From Paramarasmius palmivorus (Eukaryota; Basidiomycota; Agaricomycetes; Agaricales; Marasmiaceae), in assembly GCA_037176845.1 (NCBI GenBank), contig JAYKXP010000001.1, forward strand, positions 930,001 through 994,000: a DNA stretch of 64,000 nucleotides, in the 5' to 3' direction. The stretch's first letter is position 1, and the number at the start of each line of letters is the position of its first letter. Of the stretch, positions 15,565 to 28,330 are shown piece by piece. The position numbers and the translations under genes are program-made. Under the pieces are notes generated by a model. That model searched no databases, was not told where the DNA came from, and saw nothing but the letters and a program-made list of their open reading frames with translations.

Positions 15565-18500
15565 ATGCCGCCCAGGCAGGCCTCCCTTGAATCCTTATCC
15601 TCACCTTCGCCTTCGCCTTCGCCGGCACCAGCAGACGATTCGAAAAAATCATCGCAGGATTCGGGAGCCAGCTCGAGCAGAATGGCTCATCTGGGCAGTG
15701 ATTCAGAACTCTCAGAGCTCACCGAAGAAGAGCAGGAGGCGGCAGAGTCGAATTCCAAGTCGACAAATGCACGAAGGTCTCAGGCCAATGTGAATGGGCG
15801 CGGATCTAAACATCCTCGTCGAGGGGGAAGGCGGAAACGTAGTACGCTTGTCCCTGCACCGATGTGGGGATGGGTCCCAACCAAAGGGTCGGATTCTGAA
15901 GACCAGGATTCGGTTGTAAAGGCTCCCAAGGCCACCAAACAACGGGAGGAGAGTGTGGATGAGGAGAAGGAATTACCGGAGGAGGTAGTCGCAGAGCAGG
16001 TCGAGGAAGAAGAAGAGGAAGACCAGCCGCAATCTGCTCTCGTCGTGCCAGACGAACCCGAAATCTCTCCCCTAGATGTTCTCAGCTCTGCGGCCATCGT
16101 TGTCGAAACAGCTCGAAATGAAGATGTCGAGCAAACCAAGGACGACGACGAGACCGACGCAGAAGTCGGGGACGACGAAGTGAACCAACCCGACACCAAC
16201 CCTAATTCCAATCCCCAGTCAGACTCTGAATCTGACGATCAGCCAGAGGTCGAATCCGAAATAGAAGCAGATGTCGATATTACTGCACCACCTCTCAGCA
16301 CTATCGGCCCCATTGTTGCCGCCGCGTCAGCGTCTTCTATCATGGGAAACTCTACGGGAAAGTTACGCGCTTCTCCGTCGGCGAACTCGTCGCGCTCCAA
16401 TGGTTCTGCGTCCTTAAAGCTCAAGCCAACCGTTAATGACCCGACTGCTGTCGAGCCTGAGCCCGAAGAAGACGGCGAGGACGAGGAAAATGCAGAGGAT
16501 CCAGAAGATGATGGTCCTAAAACTATTACTCGCAAACCGAGGAACATGAAAGGCAAATCGAAATCTAGGCGTAGAGTCAAAGGTCGAGGCAAGCCTAAAC
16601 CTTCTCCCATCACCATCCCAGACATAACCAAGGATATCACTACTACTGTTGCCACAATCGGCGATAAATTGGTAGAAGTCGAAATAGAAGTCGAAGCGGA
16701 GGTGGCGGTGGTTGCAGATGCTGAGCCTGGTGAAGAAGAGGGAGATGCTGAACCTGACGCTGATGCTCCAGCAGAACCCGCTGCCGAGGAAGAAGAGATG
16801 GACGTGGACGTTGAGGAAGAGGAGCCAGAGGAGCCCGAAGAAGAGGAGCGCGATGAAAGAGAAGAGCCCGAAGATGTCGAGGATATCGATGAAGGTGAAG
16901 CAGCCGAGGAAGACGACGAAGAAGAATTGGACCTTCAGCCCGCGCATCGCATCGAGGCTCTAGAGGTGTTGGCATCCATCGAACTCAGATTCGCGTTAGT
17001 GAGAGAGAAGCTGTACGTTGAAAAGATGCAGAGTCTCGCTTGGGAGGAATCGTTGGTGGAAAACGGTATGTCCAGGGACACTTGATCGTATACATATTAA
17101 TTGATAAGTCTATAGGTACCCATCCGGAGTTCATATATCTTCAAAACGAGCTCGAGCGTCGCAAGGACAAACGTCTGGAACTTGCTGCTCGTAAACGAAC
17201 CTATGAGTTTTCTCATGTTTCTCGCAAAAGGAAACTTGAAGAAGATGCTACTTGGTCTTGGTGGAAAGTATGTGTCTGCTATTAACAAAAGAGCGCATCT
17301 GAACTCAGCTACGCAGCTTGCGAAAGATGAACTTCAAATTGACATGATCGCGGAGACAAATCGTAAGAAACGGAGATTAGAGAGAGATCGTAGACAGATG
17401 GAGCGTCCGATACCCAGTACGAGGCTCTTCTTTTCCCGTTTACATCCTCTTCTCACCATGCTACTAGTCCGAACCATACCAGGCCTGCCACCGGACATAC
17501 TGACTTCGCCTCCTACCTTGCGACAGCTAATCAACAATCCACCATTCGGCAGCCGTGAAATGCAACCGCGATCAAAGAACAAACACCGGAGTCGAGACAC
17601 CCATGTCGTCAATGCCATTAGTGGGAAAAGAGACATGGGTACTAACTCAGCGGGGTCCCTCGTACCTCTGGCCTATCCAGAACTCCCTACACTCAGCTCA
17701 GCAGACGTGAATCATGACCTGGATTATCTGCTATCGCTTTCAGCACGCAAATCTGGGCCCGTATTTGACCATCATGGGCATGTCGGTCCTGTCCTTCACC
17801 CGCATTCATCCCTCCATAACCAAAGAGATCCTATTGGATATGGCCATAACCCTCAACGTCTAGGTACCTCTAGCCGTCAACACCAGCAACAAGCGCATCC
17901 ACTATTGCCAACTTCCACTGGAAATTTCCACCCTGTACCCCCAGGCCCTAACGGATTCGATGGTCCAAGTCAACATGTTCCATTATCGTATCCGCCACAT
18001 TCTGCTCCCCCTCCAGGACCAATGGTAAATGAACCATATCCTTCTGGTATTGGCAAACATGCAGGCCAAGGTCCCATGGGATATCCCGGACCTCCCTACA
18101 ACAATGGCATGTCACTAGGACCCAGACCAGGGTCAAGCTCTGGATTACCTCCAACCAGTTCTGCCGGCAGCCGAATGCATCATATTTCGTCTCGTCCGCC
18201 GCCGTCTACAACCCCTGGAAGTTCAGCACACCACGGACACGTGTTTCCTGGTATGATAGATGATATGATTGGGCATCCTCCGCCCCCGAGAGATCGAGAG
18301 AGGGAAAGGGAAAGAGATCGCGAGCGTGAACGTGAACATGAGCGCGAACGTGAGAAGCATATGACAAGTATGGCTTATCGTCGATCGATGTCTCCTGTAA
18401 ACGCACCTTCAGCATCGAAAGAGAGTGGACAATGGATGGGTGCAGGAATGGGCATGGGAAACTTCGGTATGGGGGCCATGGGACACGGACCATCGTTCCC

Positions 18501-19569
18501 TGGCATGAAAGGCCCTCGCTGGACAGCCGAGGATGATGAGAGAGAACGTTTTCGGAGAGAAAAGAGAGACAGGGAGTTTCGCGAGATGGAGCGAGACCGA
18601 GACAGGCAACCACCATCACGCCATTCAAGCTTGAATGGTCCGCCCAGGATATCTGACAATGGCCTTGCATTGCCAGGAGGTCCCGGCATGAACCAGCCTG
18701 GCGCTCCAGGAACTTCACATTCACCAGCGTTTCCACCTCATCATCATCACCATGGAAAACCGCATCACCACCATGTACTACACCATCATCATCACATGCA
18801 CGGTAGTCCCTCTTCTTCACCGACTCATTCGCACTCGCATCCCCAACCAGGTGGTCCAATGACCAGCCCCAACATGTCCAGAGGCGAAGTTACATCTAAA
18901 GGGCCATCCATGACGGGAAGTCGTCCACCATCTGTGACGGAGGATAAAGATCGGGAAAGAGAGCGAGAGAAGGAACGTGATCGTCCTGTTGCAACTCCAT
19001 TTGCGCTTGGTGCCTCCCAATACGCTAAGATCCCGCCTGGATCTGCTTCAGCACACCCTGGTAGTCAAGTTTCGTCACCTCGTCCGTCATGGGGAACCCC
19101 TCCTCCACCACCACCCAAGAGCAGAGCGTCTGATGAATACCTCAGCTCGAAAAGCGGCGGTGCAACACCAGCACTTTCGGGCTTTGGTCCACCACCTCCT
19201 ACCTCATCTCTCCCGAAATCTCCACCTCCCCGAATACCACCGATCCCACAGGTAGCTAGCCCTAGAAGTATGACTGCCTCCGGTAGTAACTCGAGGACAC
19301 ACTCCCCAACTCTGCTCCGAGAACGTTCACCTCCTCTTGGACTATCCCAAAAGGGTCTTATAAACAAGGCACCCCCCGATATGCTGAACCTATCCGCTCC
19401 AGATCCTCCCGACACGCTGAAGGTCAATATGAGAGACGATGATTTCCCAGTTAAGGGTGCATACGGTGGCTCTCTACCATCCCCTGCATTTCCTCACGGT
19501 ACAACAAAACCGATTTCGGAAAGTCCTCGTCTTACAAGAATGAGCGTTCCTCAGATATTGGACTCGTAA
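15565..19569 (+). CDS. Sds3-like subunit of the Rpd3L/Sin3 histone deacetylase complex
   Basis: Exons are 15565-17065, 17116-17267, 17317-17416 and 17468-19569, giving 1284 residues. The conserved Sds3 part spans the exon joints: EALEVLASIELRFALVREKL, then THPEFIYLQNELERRKDKRL, then AKDELQIDMIAETNRKKRRL. Sds3 family proteins hold the Sin3-HDAC complex together and silence transcription. The first 450 residues are highly acidic and the last 700 are Pro/His/Ser-rich with a run of alternating Arg with Glu or Asp at about 18290-18355 and two poly-His patches at about 18740-18800. Both are probably disordered. The protein is several times longer than yeast Sds3 because of these tails. The third intron (51 nt) is in frame, so its removal rests on the splice sites and on restoring RPIPIRTIPG. 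Confidence 0.85.
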
Positions 19570-22403
19570 CACTGAATTGCTTCGCTCTTGTATTTTCTCT
19601 ACCTCCGGAACTCTAATAGGATCACTACCCGATATACCTGACTTTTACTTCATATTCTCAACATACTTGTTTACTCTGTAGTGTGCGTTTTGAATGCCAT
19701 TGCCATCTTGGAACACAAATTTCAAACCTGACGTCATTAGGCTGTGCCATCTCGTTCCCACGGACTTGAACAACGCTTTGACACAGACGTCCACCTCAGT
19801 CTCGGATCTGGAGCCATGTTATCGTCTGTTATCGTCTCTTTCAGTCCCTTCCTCAATTACGGCTGTTGAGAACTTCACCGCCTTCATGCTCGCCGTGATA
19901 CTCGATACTTCTCCGGCCTTATTGAAATCAAGATGACGCCGGACCCTGCGTTCGTTTTGGTATGCATTCTACCTTCCGGAACTCTAAACGAATGGTAATG
20001 CATGCAGTAATGTAGACAGATCTCAAACACCCTTTCGAGCGGGCCCAGATAACTTCAACCCTCGTCGACTAGAAATCTACGCCCATGTAATGGACTAGTC
20101 GTCATCGTTGCAGGGTTCATCAATAGCAGTTAGATTCTGTTGGAAGAAAGGACGTGAGGGACAACCGTGTAAATTGGTGCATCGAATCGGCGTTTGGTGG
20201 CTTTCTTTTCCAAAGTTTCCGCTCCCAGGTCACAGGTGCGGGTTCGAAGACCGTGAGTGCCTAAATGTTGACTAAATGCGCGTCGTTCAGATCTCGGCGG
20301 ATGGAAGTTGTGAAGGGTCGGAACTCGAACAAACTTTCATTGACAAAAAAGGTCGAAGGTTTGATAATGTCACGGGGTGGCCCGTGGGCGCGTACATCGA
20401 GGACGTACAACAATATCCTGTTATGGATCGCGGTATTTGGCTGGCGCCCTTGATGTCCTGACTATTGATGTACTATTCATAGAGAACTCGAGAAACGCTT
20501 CGACCAACATTGCAATTAACGCTATTAAGGACTCGACGAGGATACCGAGAATCGAGGAACATACCACTGACCACATCCCATTATGGTCTGCGGTATTCAA
20601 TGGCTTTGATTTGACGTGTCATGACTGTATGGGAGTGCTGTAGGCTCATACGCGTCTCTTTCTCTTCTCCAAGCGGTGTTGTAACTTCTCGCTTTTAGCG
20701 TGACAGCTAAACGCATGCAGATGCGGCAGGCAAGTGTTCAGTGCTCAGCGCTCAATACTGAATCTCCGTGTGCTAAAGGACCTGCCCGCATGGTGTCTAT
20801 CTCGCATGTGTAGCTACTGTTGGCTACATATCGCAGTTTGACTGAAATAAGAAAGCGGTATCAGTCATAGAACTTATCGACTCGGACAAGACTCGTGCGT
20901 CACAGTTCGTCGGAGCACGGGCTAATCACCGCACTCCGACTTTGAAATGTTATTTTCCAAGACCCTGTATGGAGATTCACAAGGCCACGTTTCGGGATGC
21001 GCATCCGACAGTTGTTGCAAGTATTCGACTCCTCTTTCACCTCCTCTGCGTGGATGCGAAGCCACGCGACCGTAATTATGTCTCGGAGGCTCATGAGAAC
21101 TCCCTCCGCTATAGGGATGGATGAGGCCTTGAGGGGTCTGGATGCGACGATCGGAGCTTTTGCCTGGTATGTACAGGAACGCCACAAATGTTCATTTTGT
21201 GGGAACCTGCGAACGAAGATTGGAAATTGATAAATTCTTCAAAATTAGGTGATGCTACTCGCGCCGATCATGGTGAGTCTCCTGAGTATGCACTGCGCCA
21301 AAGTTTGTCTGAGATGCGTCCGCTGTGCAGGTCCTCGAAACCAGACCCCCTAAAGGCCTAAAGAGTTAATGTTGCAAAAGTGTTGTTTTTGTTCGTCCGA
21401 ATTTCCGCTACGCGTGCGAGAAGGAGCAAGGAAACTCAAATATCTGGGAGGTACCCGAGTACCTTGACGACCAGATGATGCGTTCAATTCAGTTGTTTCG
21501 AAGAGAGTTCCTTCAACGTTCTTTCCTCGAGCACGGCCCAAGGTATCCAGAGCCTAGAATCTATACCAAATCTCCAAGATCGACCTCATTTCGATCGCTA
21601 GCTTGCGAAATTGGAAATAGGGCACGAGGCTACCTTACCACAATCCATGAATTTCATACACGGCGAGGACGTGAAGCCTGTGTGCTCTTGCCTGATCAAC
21701 GAGTTATCCAAGGTTATCCATTTGCATGTTTCGTTGGGACATGTTTCAAAGCTGTAATGGCAAAGAATGTTGGTCGGAGGTTGGCACCTTGGGTCTCGCA
21801 TTTCGCGTCTGTGGTAAGCCTATCAACGGGACATTGTGCCAGAAGGAGTACGGAAGGGCATTTGAATTTTGGGAGGTATTTGCCAAGTTGAGAAACCGAC
21901 AGCGGAAGACGACGGAAGGGATCGAGGAAGAGACTCCACTGAAAGCCGCTAGAGGTAGGGGTGAGCCTGGGTGAGCATCAGAAAATCGAGGTTTTTTGTA
22001 CTGACATGTGCGTACATGCAGCCATTTATTCGCAGAAGAAAACGAGCGGATTGCCAATGAATTGCGGTGGCCAGTCGGTGGCGATAGTACCCACGAATTG
22101 GGCGGGCATGCCAGATAAGGAAAGGATCACCATGTGCAAACAAAATACGGCTCTATCAAAATTCGGGCCGATCCCAACTTGTTCCGCCAAGGTTTGTACG
22201 ATTTTCAGGTTTACTCACCGACTGGGGGACAGTCATTTGTTTTACTCTGTAGTAGTAGATCGATTTTCTATTTTCAATTTATGGGGATCCAAAAATGTGA
22301 GTTTGGTTTTTCCAACTTTTTCCACTAGCTACCACCACCAACACCCCAACGCTCCTTACTTCGCTGCTCGTTATTTCATGCAACGAGTACCCTATATTTC
22401 ACG
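19570..22403. other. 2.8-kb region with unassigned coding-like segments
   Basis: No known gene is seen. Several plus-strand pieces read like protein: at 21087-21168 (MSRRLMRTPSAIGMDEALRG) followed by a gtatgt donor; at 21604-21750 (LAKLEIGHEATLPQSMNFIH) continuing to a possible gtaatg donor; at 21830-21955 (GRAFEFWEVFAKLRN); and at 22022-22100 after an acatgcag acceptor (HLFAEENERIANELRWP). Together they suggest a multi-exon hypothetical gene, intact or decaying, but I could not close one reading frame. The last 100 bp before 22404 should be the leader of the Zn2Cys6 gene. Confidence 0.3.
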
Positions 22404-25400
22404 ATGGGCTCGTATTCCTTGACTGAACCTTCCTATTTCTCTACAGAACATCTTCACGTCACACCCCAGCACGTCTCAGTGAAGACCGAGTCTTCTCCGT
22501 CTCCGGATTTATTACCTGCGAACTCGAATTCTCTGCAACAACACTATCACCATTTTGCTTATAACTCTCATCGTCCAGCCTCTCACGGTTCTCATCACTC
22601 ATCACGTCAACCATCTCCCCCACAAATTGTCTTTCCTCAACACCCCATATTTCGTTTTGGGACCGGGCAGACAACTGCGTTTCACTCTATGCCTTCTCAT
22701 GGACACTGGTCTTCAGGACACCATGAACCTCCAGGTTCCTCAGGCAGTGCAAGCAGCGTGAACCGATACGACCTCAATCTACCGTATGCAATGTCTTTCT
22801 CAGACGAATATGAGGACTCGGCGGATTTGGCAGACACTAACCCCGGTAATTCACCTTCCGACGCGTCTCCTACTTTTCTGATTTGTTACAGGGGAAAGGT
22901 TGGTTAGGCGTCGAAGTAGCAAAGGTGCGTCGCGTTAGCTATCATGTTGCATTCCGCTCACCAATTCGTCATTCTGTAGCTTGTGATCAGTGCCGGAAAT
23001 CCAAATGCAAGTGCGAGCGCGCCTCCCCGAATGAGTCCTGTAGGAACTGCGTCATGCTGGGCACTCGTATGTTACATTATTGCTCCCTGCCGATACTTCC
23101 CTGCTCATCCGAGATCTCTTCGTTAGAGTGCACCTTTTTGGGGCCGTCGCGAAAAAGAGGTCCTCCAAAAGGCTATATTGATGCAATTGAAGCTCGTCTC
23201 CATCAGATGGAAGCTCTCATCGGAATAATGCTCCTTTCCGGCGACGACAGGGCCACTACACTTCTGGAGGATATTTCTCAGGTATGTCAATACATCGTTG
23301 ATGGGGTTTTCTCTTCGTCATCATGTTGGATTGGTGCATCATCGCGTCTATTCTGCATAATAATCACAAGGTCGATATGAGAATCTTCTGCCATCCCGCG
23401 GTTCTTTTTGCGCGGATGTTTTTAATCGTTTTCTATTCATTCTTAGGACGTAACTGACTATGTTCATAGGATCCACTTGCAAAAGCGATAATTAATCGTG
23501 TGGATAATTCTCCCTATGGAGTGAAGGGTCGGGGCCGGGAGAGCGGGAAAGGCAAGCATGCCCAACCGAAGGATGATCAGGCCACGAATGAGCTGGCATC
23601 TACACAGTAAGTTAATATCGCGATGAACTGCCAAAACTAATCCACTGATGATAAAATCAGTCCTTCTAATGAGTGGCAAGACACTGTCACGGCTATGCTT
23701 CGGAAAGCAGTTGTTGCACGAGGTGGAAAACTCGACACACCACGACTTCCAACTATGAATATATCGGATGATGAACCCGGTCCATCCGCACAGAACAGAC
23801 AGCACAGAGAAGACCTTCCCGCCATTGTAACAGCGTCATCAAGTGCTCGCGACTCTTCCGTAACTGACCACGAAGACGTTGACTCGACATCTCCGGGCCG
23901 CAGACAACGGCGCAGGATTGACGATGGATCCTATGACTCTGTTTCAGAGCAGAGCGAGAGCCAAACTTCAGCTGCACCTGCTTCTATGATCAGTCCAACA
24001 GTGCCTCCCGATTCTTCCCGCCTTTCTCACTCGCCAACTACTCGGTCATTTGCGTCCCCTGTTTTGCGATCAGTTTCGCAACAATCGGCGCCAGCCCTAA
24101 GCCCATTGCCTCGAGTGGTGCGCCGCAATACTGCATCCTCACAGACTTCCGGGAAAGAGCCGCCTACTGGCGCTAGTTCCGACGGCTACGCCTCTGAGGA
24201 CGAGGACGAGTTACCCGGTGCACTAGGTCAGCTGAGCTTGAACGAGGAAGAGCAAGTCAGGTACCATGGAAAAGCTAGTGGCTTATACCTTCTCGGCACG
24301 AAGGACAGGATCGATCAGCGAAATGAGGGTGGCATATGGTAGGTATTCTCATATGTCACAACATTTTACTCACAGTATTTCATTTCAGGCGTTTCCCAAA
24401 AGCAAGAGTGTGGCCGCCCTTACCTTCCAAATCCGTCGCAGTCCAGAATGGCGATGAGCCGGACTTCACCGGTCGGCTGCCCCCGCCAGAGGTCCAAGAA
24501 CAATTGGTGGACCTTTACTTCACGTATGTGCACCCTGTGCTACCAATACTGTACAAGCGCGCATTCTTGGAGAACTTTCGAGCATTTTCTAATTCCTCGC
24601 GGGCCACCTCTCCGCAGGCTGTAGGATCGGATCGTTCATCATCTACCCCTGGTTCACCGCTCGTCAATCGACACCGACTGGTCTCGCCGTTATTATTATT
24701 TGCAATGTTCGCTGTCGCGGCACGATACTCGAACTCGCCTTCTGTCCTGCCACTAGGCTCAGGGGCGACACCGCCAATGTGGGACGCAGGCGACGAATAT
24801 CTCGAGCAAGCTCAGCGAATTCTAGACCGTTCGTATGCCAGCTCGAAGCCTGAGACGTGCCAGGCACTCCTTTTAATGGGCTATCGCGAGATTGGGATAG
24901 GAGCGATGGCTCAGGCGTGGACCTATGTGGGAATGGCCATTCGTATGGCACAAGATTTAGGGATGCACCGGCGCGCTGATGGGTGGGCTAGGGCGGGCTT
25001 CGGCAGGCTCTTTGGAGACTGGGAGTTGCAAGAGCGGAGAAGAATTTGGTTTGCATGCGTGGTGATGGACAAATACGTTTCATCATATATCGGTTAGTTT
25101 TTCTTTCTTGTTAGAAAGTTGCGGCTGTTCTAAAACCCACTTTTTAGGTCGCCCGTTGATGATATTCGAACGAGACTTTGACACGTTACTTCCCAACGAA
25201 GACGATGTGAGTTTCTCTATGTTATGGTGAACTCTTATTGATTCCTTTCAGGCTGAAGAGTTTGACGATTGGATACCGCATGTTGCAGGCCAAAGCCAGG
25301 TTCCCTCTGTACCTGGAAAAATAATCACCTGCTTCAACGCCGCAGCAGTTCTCTGTAAGAATGCCAACCTTATGTGATGTGCGACGGAACTGAACGTGGA

Positions 25401-26860
25401 TATCTATAGCCGGAATCCTAAGCATGATCGTGCAGGCAATATATGCCGTTCGACCTGTTTGCAGCCGTCATGGGGAATCAGTATTCTTGGAAGGAATCCT
25501 TGATAAATGGTATCATGAATTGCCCGAGCATCTGCAATATGAGCCCTCATCATCGAAGAGGGTACCGTTACCTCACATACTCACGTTGCATATGCAATAT
25601 TGGTGTGCTGTTCTACTTCTACACCGACCTTTGTGAGTATTGGCACTGATGGAGCGTAATCGCTTACTGAATCACCTTCCCAGCATTCGGAACATGTACC
25701 AGGCGAGGATTAAAAGGTCCGAGATTTAATCTTCAGGAGATGATCCTCATTGACATTCCAGTTCAAGCAGCCCAGAAAGGAATGAAGATGGCGACGCTCG
25801 AGCCCAGGCCGAGAAGAATTACGAGCTCTCAGCTGGTGCTGCCAATCACATCACAACCATTGGTGAGTCATTCATATCATTCCATTATCTCAAATGTCTC
25901 ACCATTTTTAGCCACGTTGTACACGGAAAACTACCCGCTCAAGTTTTGCCCTCCTTTCTTGTGTTACTATGTCTTTACCGCGAGCGTTATGCATGTTACT
26001 TCACGTATGTTGCACACGTTCCAACTGAATTATGTAGACTAACCTTACCATCCTAGTAACTGCGTTCCCCGCCGACCCTCAAGCCCGTGTTGGTCTCAAC
26101 AAGTGCATGGAGATTCTACGAGTTATGCAGATTGTCTGGCCCAGCGCGGGTCGTGCTCTTGAGCTTTTGCGAGGTTCAAAAGTCAACGATCAGATTCCTG
26201 TTATTCCAACCCAAGGGAAGGAGTCAATGGACCGGCGCAAACGGCCCTTAGACAGTCACTCGCATGAGTTACCGACCGTTGGTCTAGGATACTCGGAGCA
26301 TCTGCCTGCTCACCACCACGACAACTACGAGAATACCCCTCATTATAACGAGCACCAACATAATCCCCAACATCAACCAGGCCAGTATATCTCGACCTCT
26401 TCCCTCGCCACAGATCTACAATCTGTTCACTCCCCTCCTCCCACTTCATACTATCGAACAGAGCAACGATGGAATCCAGAACATCATTTTGAAAACGTAC
26501 AGTACGCGGGAGCGTTGACTACTTCTGTGTTACCTCAAACATATAGCACTGGTTTGGTCGACGACCGCACAATGGCTAGTGGTCAAGCTCATCGCGGTGC
26601 TCTCCACTCGCCCTCAGCGGGACACCAAGGCTCGTCTGCTGATCATCGATATCCTCAGTACTGGAACGACTATTCCGCGTATTCACAACTCGGACATAAT
26701 AACTATACCCCCGCGTCTGAACACGCACCCGTCCAAGCTACACACTCATCACCTCAAGTATACCTACACGAGCCTTATAATATTTACAGTGAGTATCTTA
26801 TCCCGCTTCAGGGATGCTCTGACTGATCCTGCTACAGATAATCAAGTGCGCGACGTCTAA
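22404..26860 (+). CDS. Zn2Cys6 fungal-specific transcription factor
   Basis: Fifteen exons: 22404-22845, 22892-22924, 22980-23066, 23127-23281, 23470-23606, 23661-24338, 24389-25092, 25148-25206, 25252-25354, 25410-25632, 25684-25716, 25762-25862, 25912-26004, 26057-26788 and 26838-26860, giving 1200 residues. The binuclear zinc cluster is formed across exons 2-4: CDQCRKSKCKC, then SCRNC and QCTF, spacing C-x2-C-x6-C-x8-C-x2-C-x6-C, with one extra Cys inside the first x6. The linker GPSRKRGPPKGYIDAIEARL leads to a coiled-coil-like stretch. The fungal transcription factor middle homology domain starts near PPEVQEQLVDLYFTYVHPVL and ends near LNKCMEILRVMQIVWPSAGR. The C-terminal 220 residues are His/Tyr/Ser/Pro-rich. 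Target genes are unknown. The join 25717-25761 uses a weak gtccga donor; an alternative donor at 25696 would give a 12-nt exon. Confidence 0.85.
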
Positions 26861-27277
26861 TGTTTTAATATTTCTGCAGATTCTGTATTTGTCTCGCACT
26901 GGTAGAACTCTTGTTGTCTACTTATCGATATTCGTGTTCTGCTTGTTGCTCCCCTCATCACTATTGTTCACTTCGTTTGTTGTATCATGTAGCGCTATTA
27001 CCCTTCACCGACAATTTCCTCTACCTTCCGATTATCTGTGACTAATAGCAAAGTACTCGGCAGTCAATCTAAACCTCAATCGAATCAAGATTATGAACGT
27101 GCGAAGACGGACAGTTCCAGTGCTGCGCCTAGCAGACACAGCCAAGTATCCAAATGCATTGCGCAAAAATTGAAACCTAAAGCGAGCTCATGGTCAGCGA
27201 TCAAAACCATCAGAGTAAGGAAGAGCTGACGTCGAACGACATATATATTATTACATTCACGACCAAAGGTGTCGAGT
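26861..27277. other. Convergent 3' region, nothing found
   Basis: This lies between the ends of the convergent Zn2Cys6 and Hikeshi genes. It should contain both 3' UTRs. No open frame or repeat of note. Confidence 0.4.
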
Positions 27278-27934
27278 CTATTCCTCTCTCTCCAAAAAAC
27301 CGACCCCACTATTCCTTATCTTGCTCATGAAGTTCTCGTACCACTTCAGGATGACGCCCATTGGAACAGGCACCTCAGGCGACAGGGCCCCACCTCCAGA
27401 GAAGCTCGAGAGATAGTTGAATAAGTGCTTCACAATCCTCTCGGCAAGTAATGTAGGGTTTTTCGCTATGTCGGCCTGAGGTCTTGCTAACGTCGAAGGA
27501 AGGGCAGCAACTTGTGCTTGGATCTGCGGTAAAGGTTCGATAGATAGACCGAGAATAGCAGTCACGTCTGCAGCATTGTCCACTATGGGCGTGTTTGAAG
27601 TGCTAAACGCGCCATAACTCGTGGACGATGAAAATGACCCGCGAAGGCGAAAAATGGCGGATGGTTTCTCGTTTGATAACCTGTACTCGATATGCGTCAA
27701 GAAGCTTTGCAAATGAACCACAGATACGCACATTCCAAGCAATTGGAACCCTTTCCCAGGCCAATGAAAATGAACAGTGGCTCCGTATCCATCTGGAAAG
27801 GGGATCGTGCCCAATAAGAATACGCAAACATGGTTGATTGTACTGGCGTTCGGTAACTCGAATAGTGCATGAGTTTCGTCAACCTGTTGCAGGTTGGTCT
27901 GGAGAAGACGTCCAGCAACGCAACAGCCAAACAT
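27278..27934 (-). CDS. OPI10: Hikeshi/OPI10 family nuclear import carrier
   Basis: Exons are 27934-27732 and 27680-27278 on the minus strand, giving 201 residues. The protein opens MFGCCVAGRLLQTNLQQVDE, then CVFLLGTIPFPDGYGATVHF and WPGKGFQLLGMLSNEKPSAI, all strongly typical of the family. The intron sits inside the last motif and removing it restores GMLSNEKPS. Human Hikeshi carries Hsp70 into the nucleus during heat stress; the yeast homologue OPI10 was first linked to inositol/phospholipid regulation. Length matches the family. The role in this fungus is inferred from homologues. Confidence 0.93.
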   Translation of the reverse strand: MFGCCVAGRLLQTNLQQVDETHALFELPNASTINHVCVFLLGTIPFPDGYGATVHFHWPGKGFQLLGMCVSVVHLQSFLTHIEYRLSNEKPSAIFRLRGSFSSSTSYGAFSTSNTPIVDNAADVTAILGLSIEPLPQIQAQVAALPSTLARPQADIAKNPTLLAERIVKHLFNYLSSFSGGGALSPEVPVPMGVILKWYENFMSKIRNSGVGFLEREE

Positions 27935-28330
27935 CGTTTAGATCGTTTAGATCTGGAGGTTTGATGAGGGGGAACGACAGAGTTGCAGATGACATGGATG
28001 GAGAGCGTGAGTGATGAAATCAACCAAGGTTTTTCTTCCATGATCTTCTTCGAGATTCCCGCTTGTTCTCGCAAACTCTACACAAAATTCGACATGAATT
28101 CGGGATGTATGCTACATTTGAGTCTACTATTACACGAAGGGTATATCATTCTACGGAGTCCCATTCCAGTTTTCCATTACTGACATACTTAGTTAAGTTA
28201 AACATTTACAGGATTTCCTCCACAGAGAACGGAGAATTTTGAACTATATCATACAAAGCCACTTGGCTACCGTAGTTGGATACGGTGGTTCAACGTTCAG
28301 CATTCAATGGCCGAGAAGGAATGAACCTTC
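27935..28330. other. Intergenic region, nothing found
   Basis: This 396-bp gap lies upstream of Hikeshi and downstream of RTF1 (both minus). It should hold the Hikeshi promoter and RTF1 3' UTR. No gene or repeat is visible. Confidence 0.4.

Noticed and set aside
16239..16947. Long antisense open frames opposite the acidic part of the Sds3 gene
   Set aside because: They mirror the GAA/GAG-rich codons and give low-complexity Ser/Phe/Leu-rich translations with no motif.
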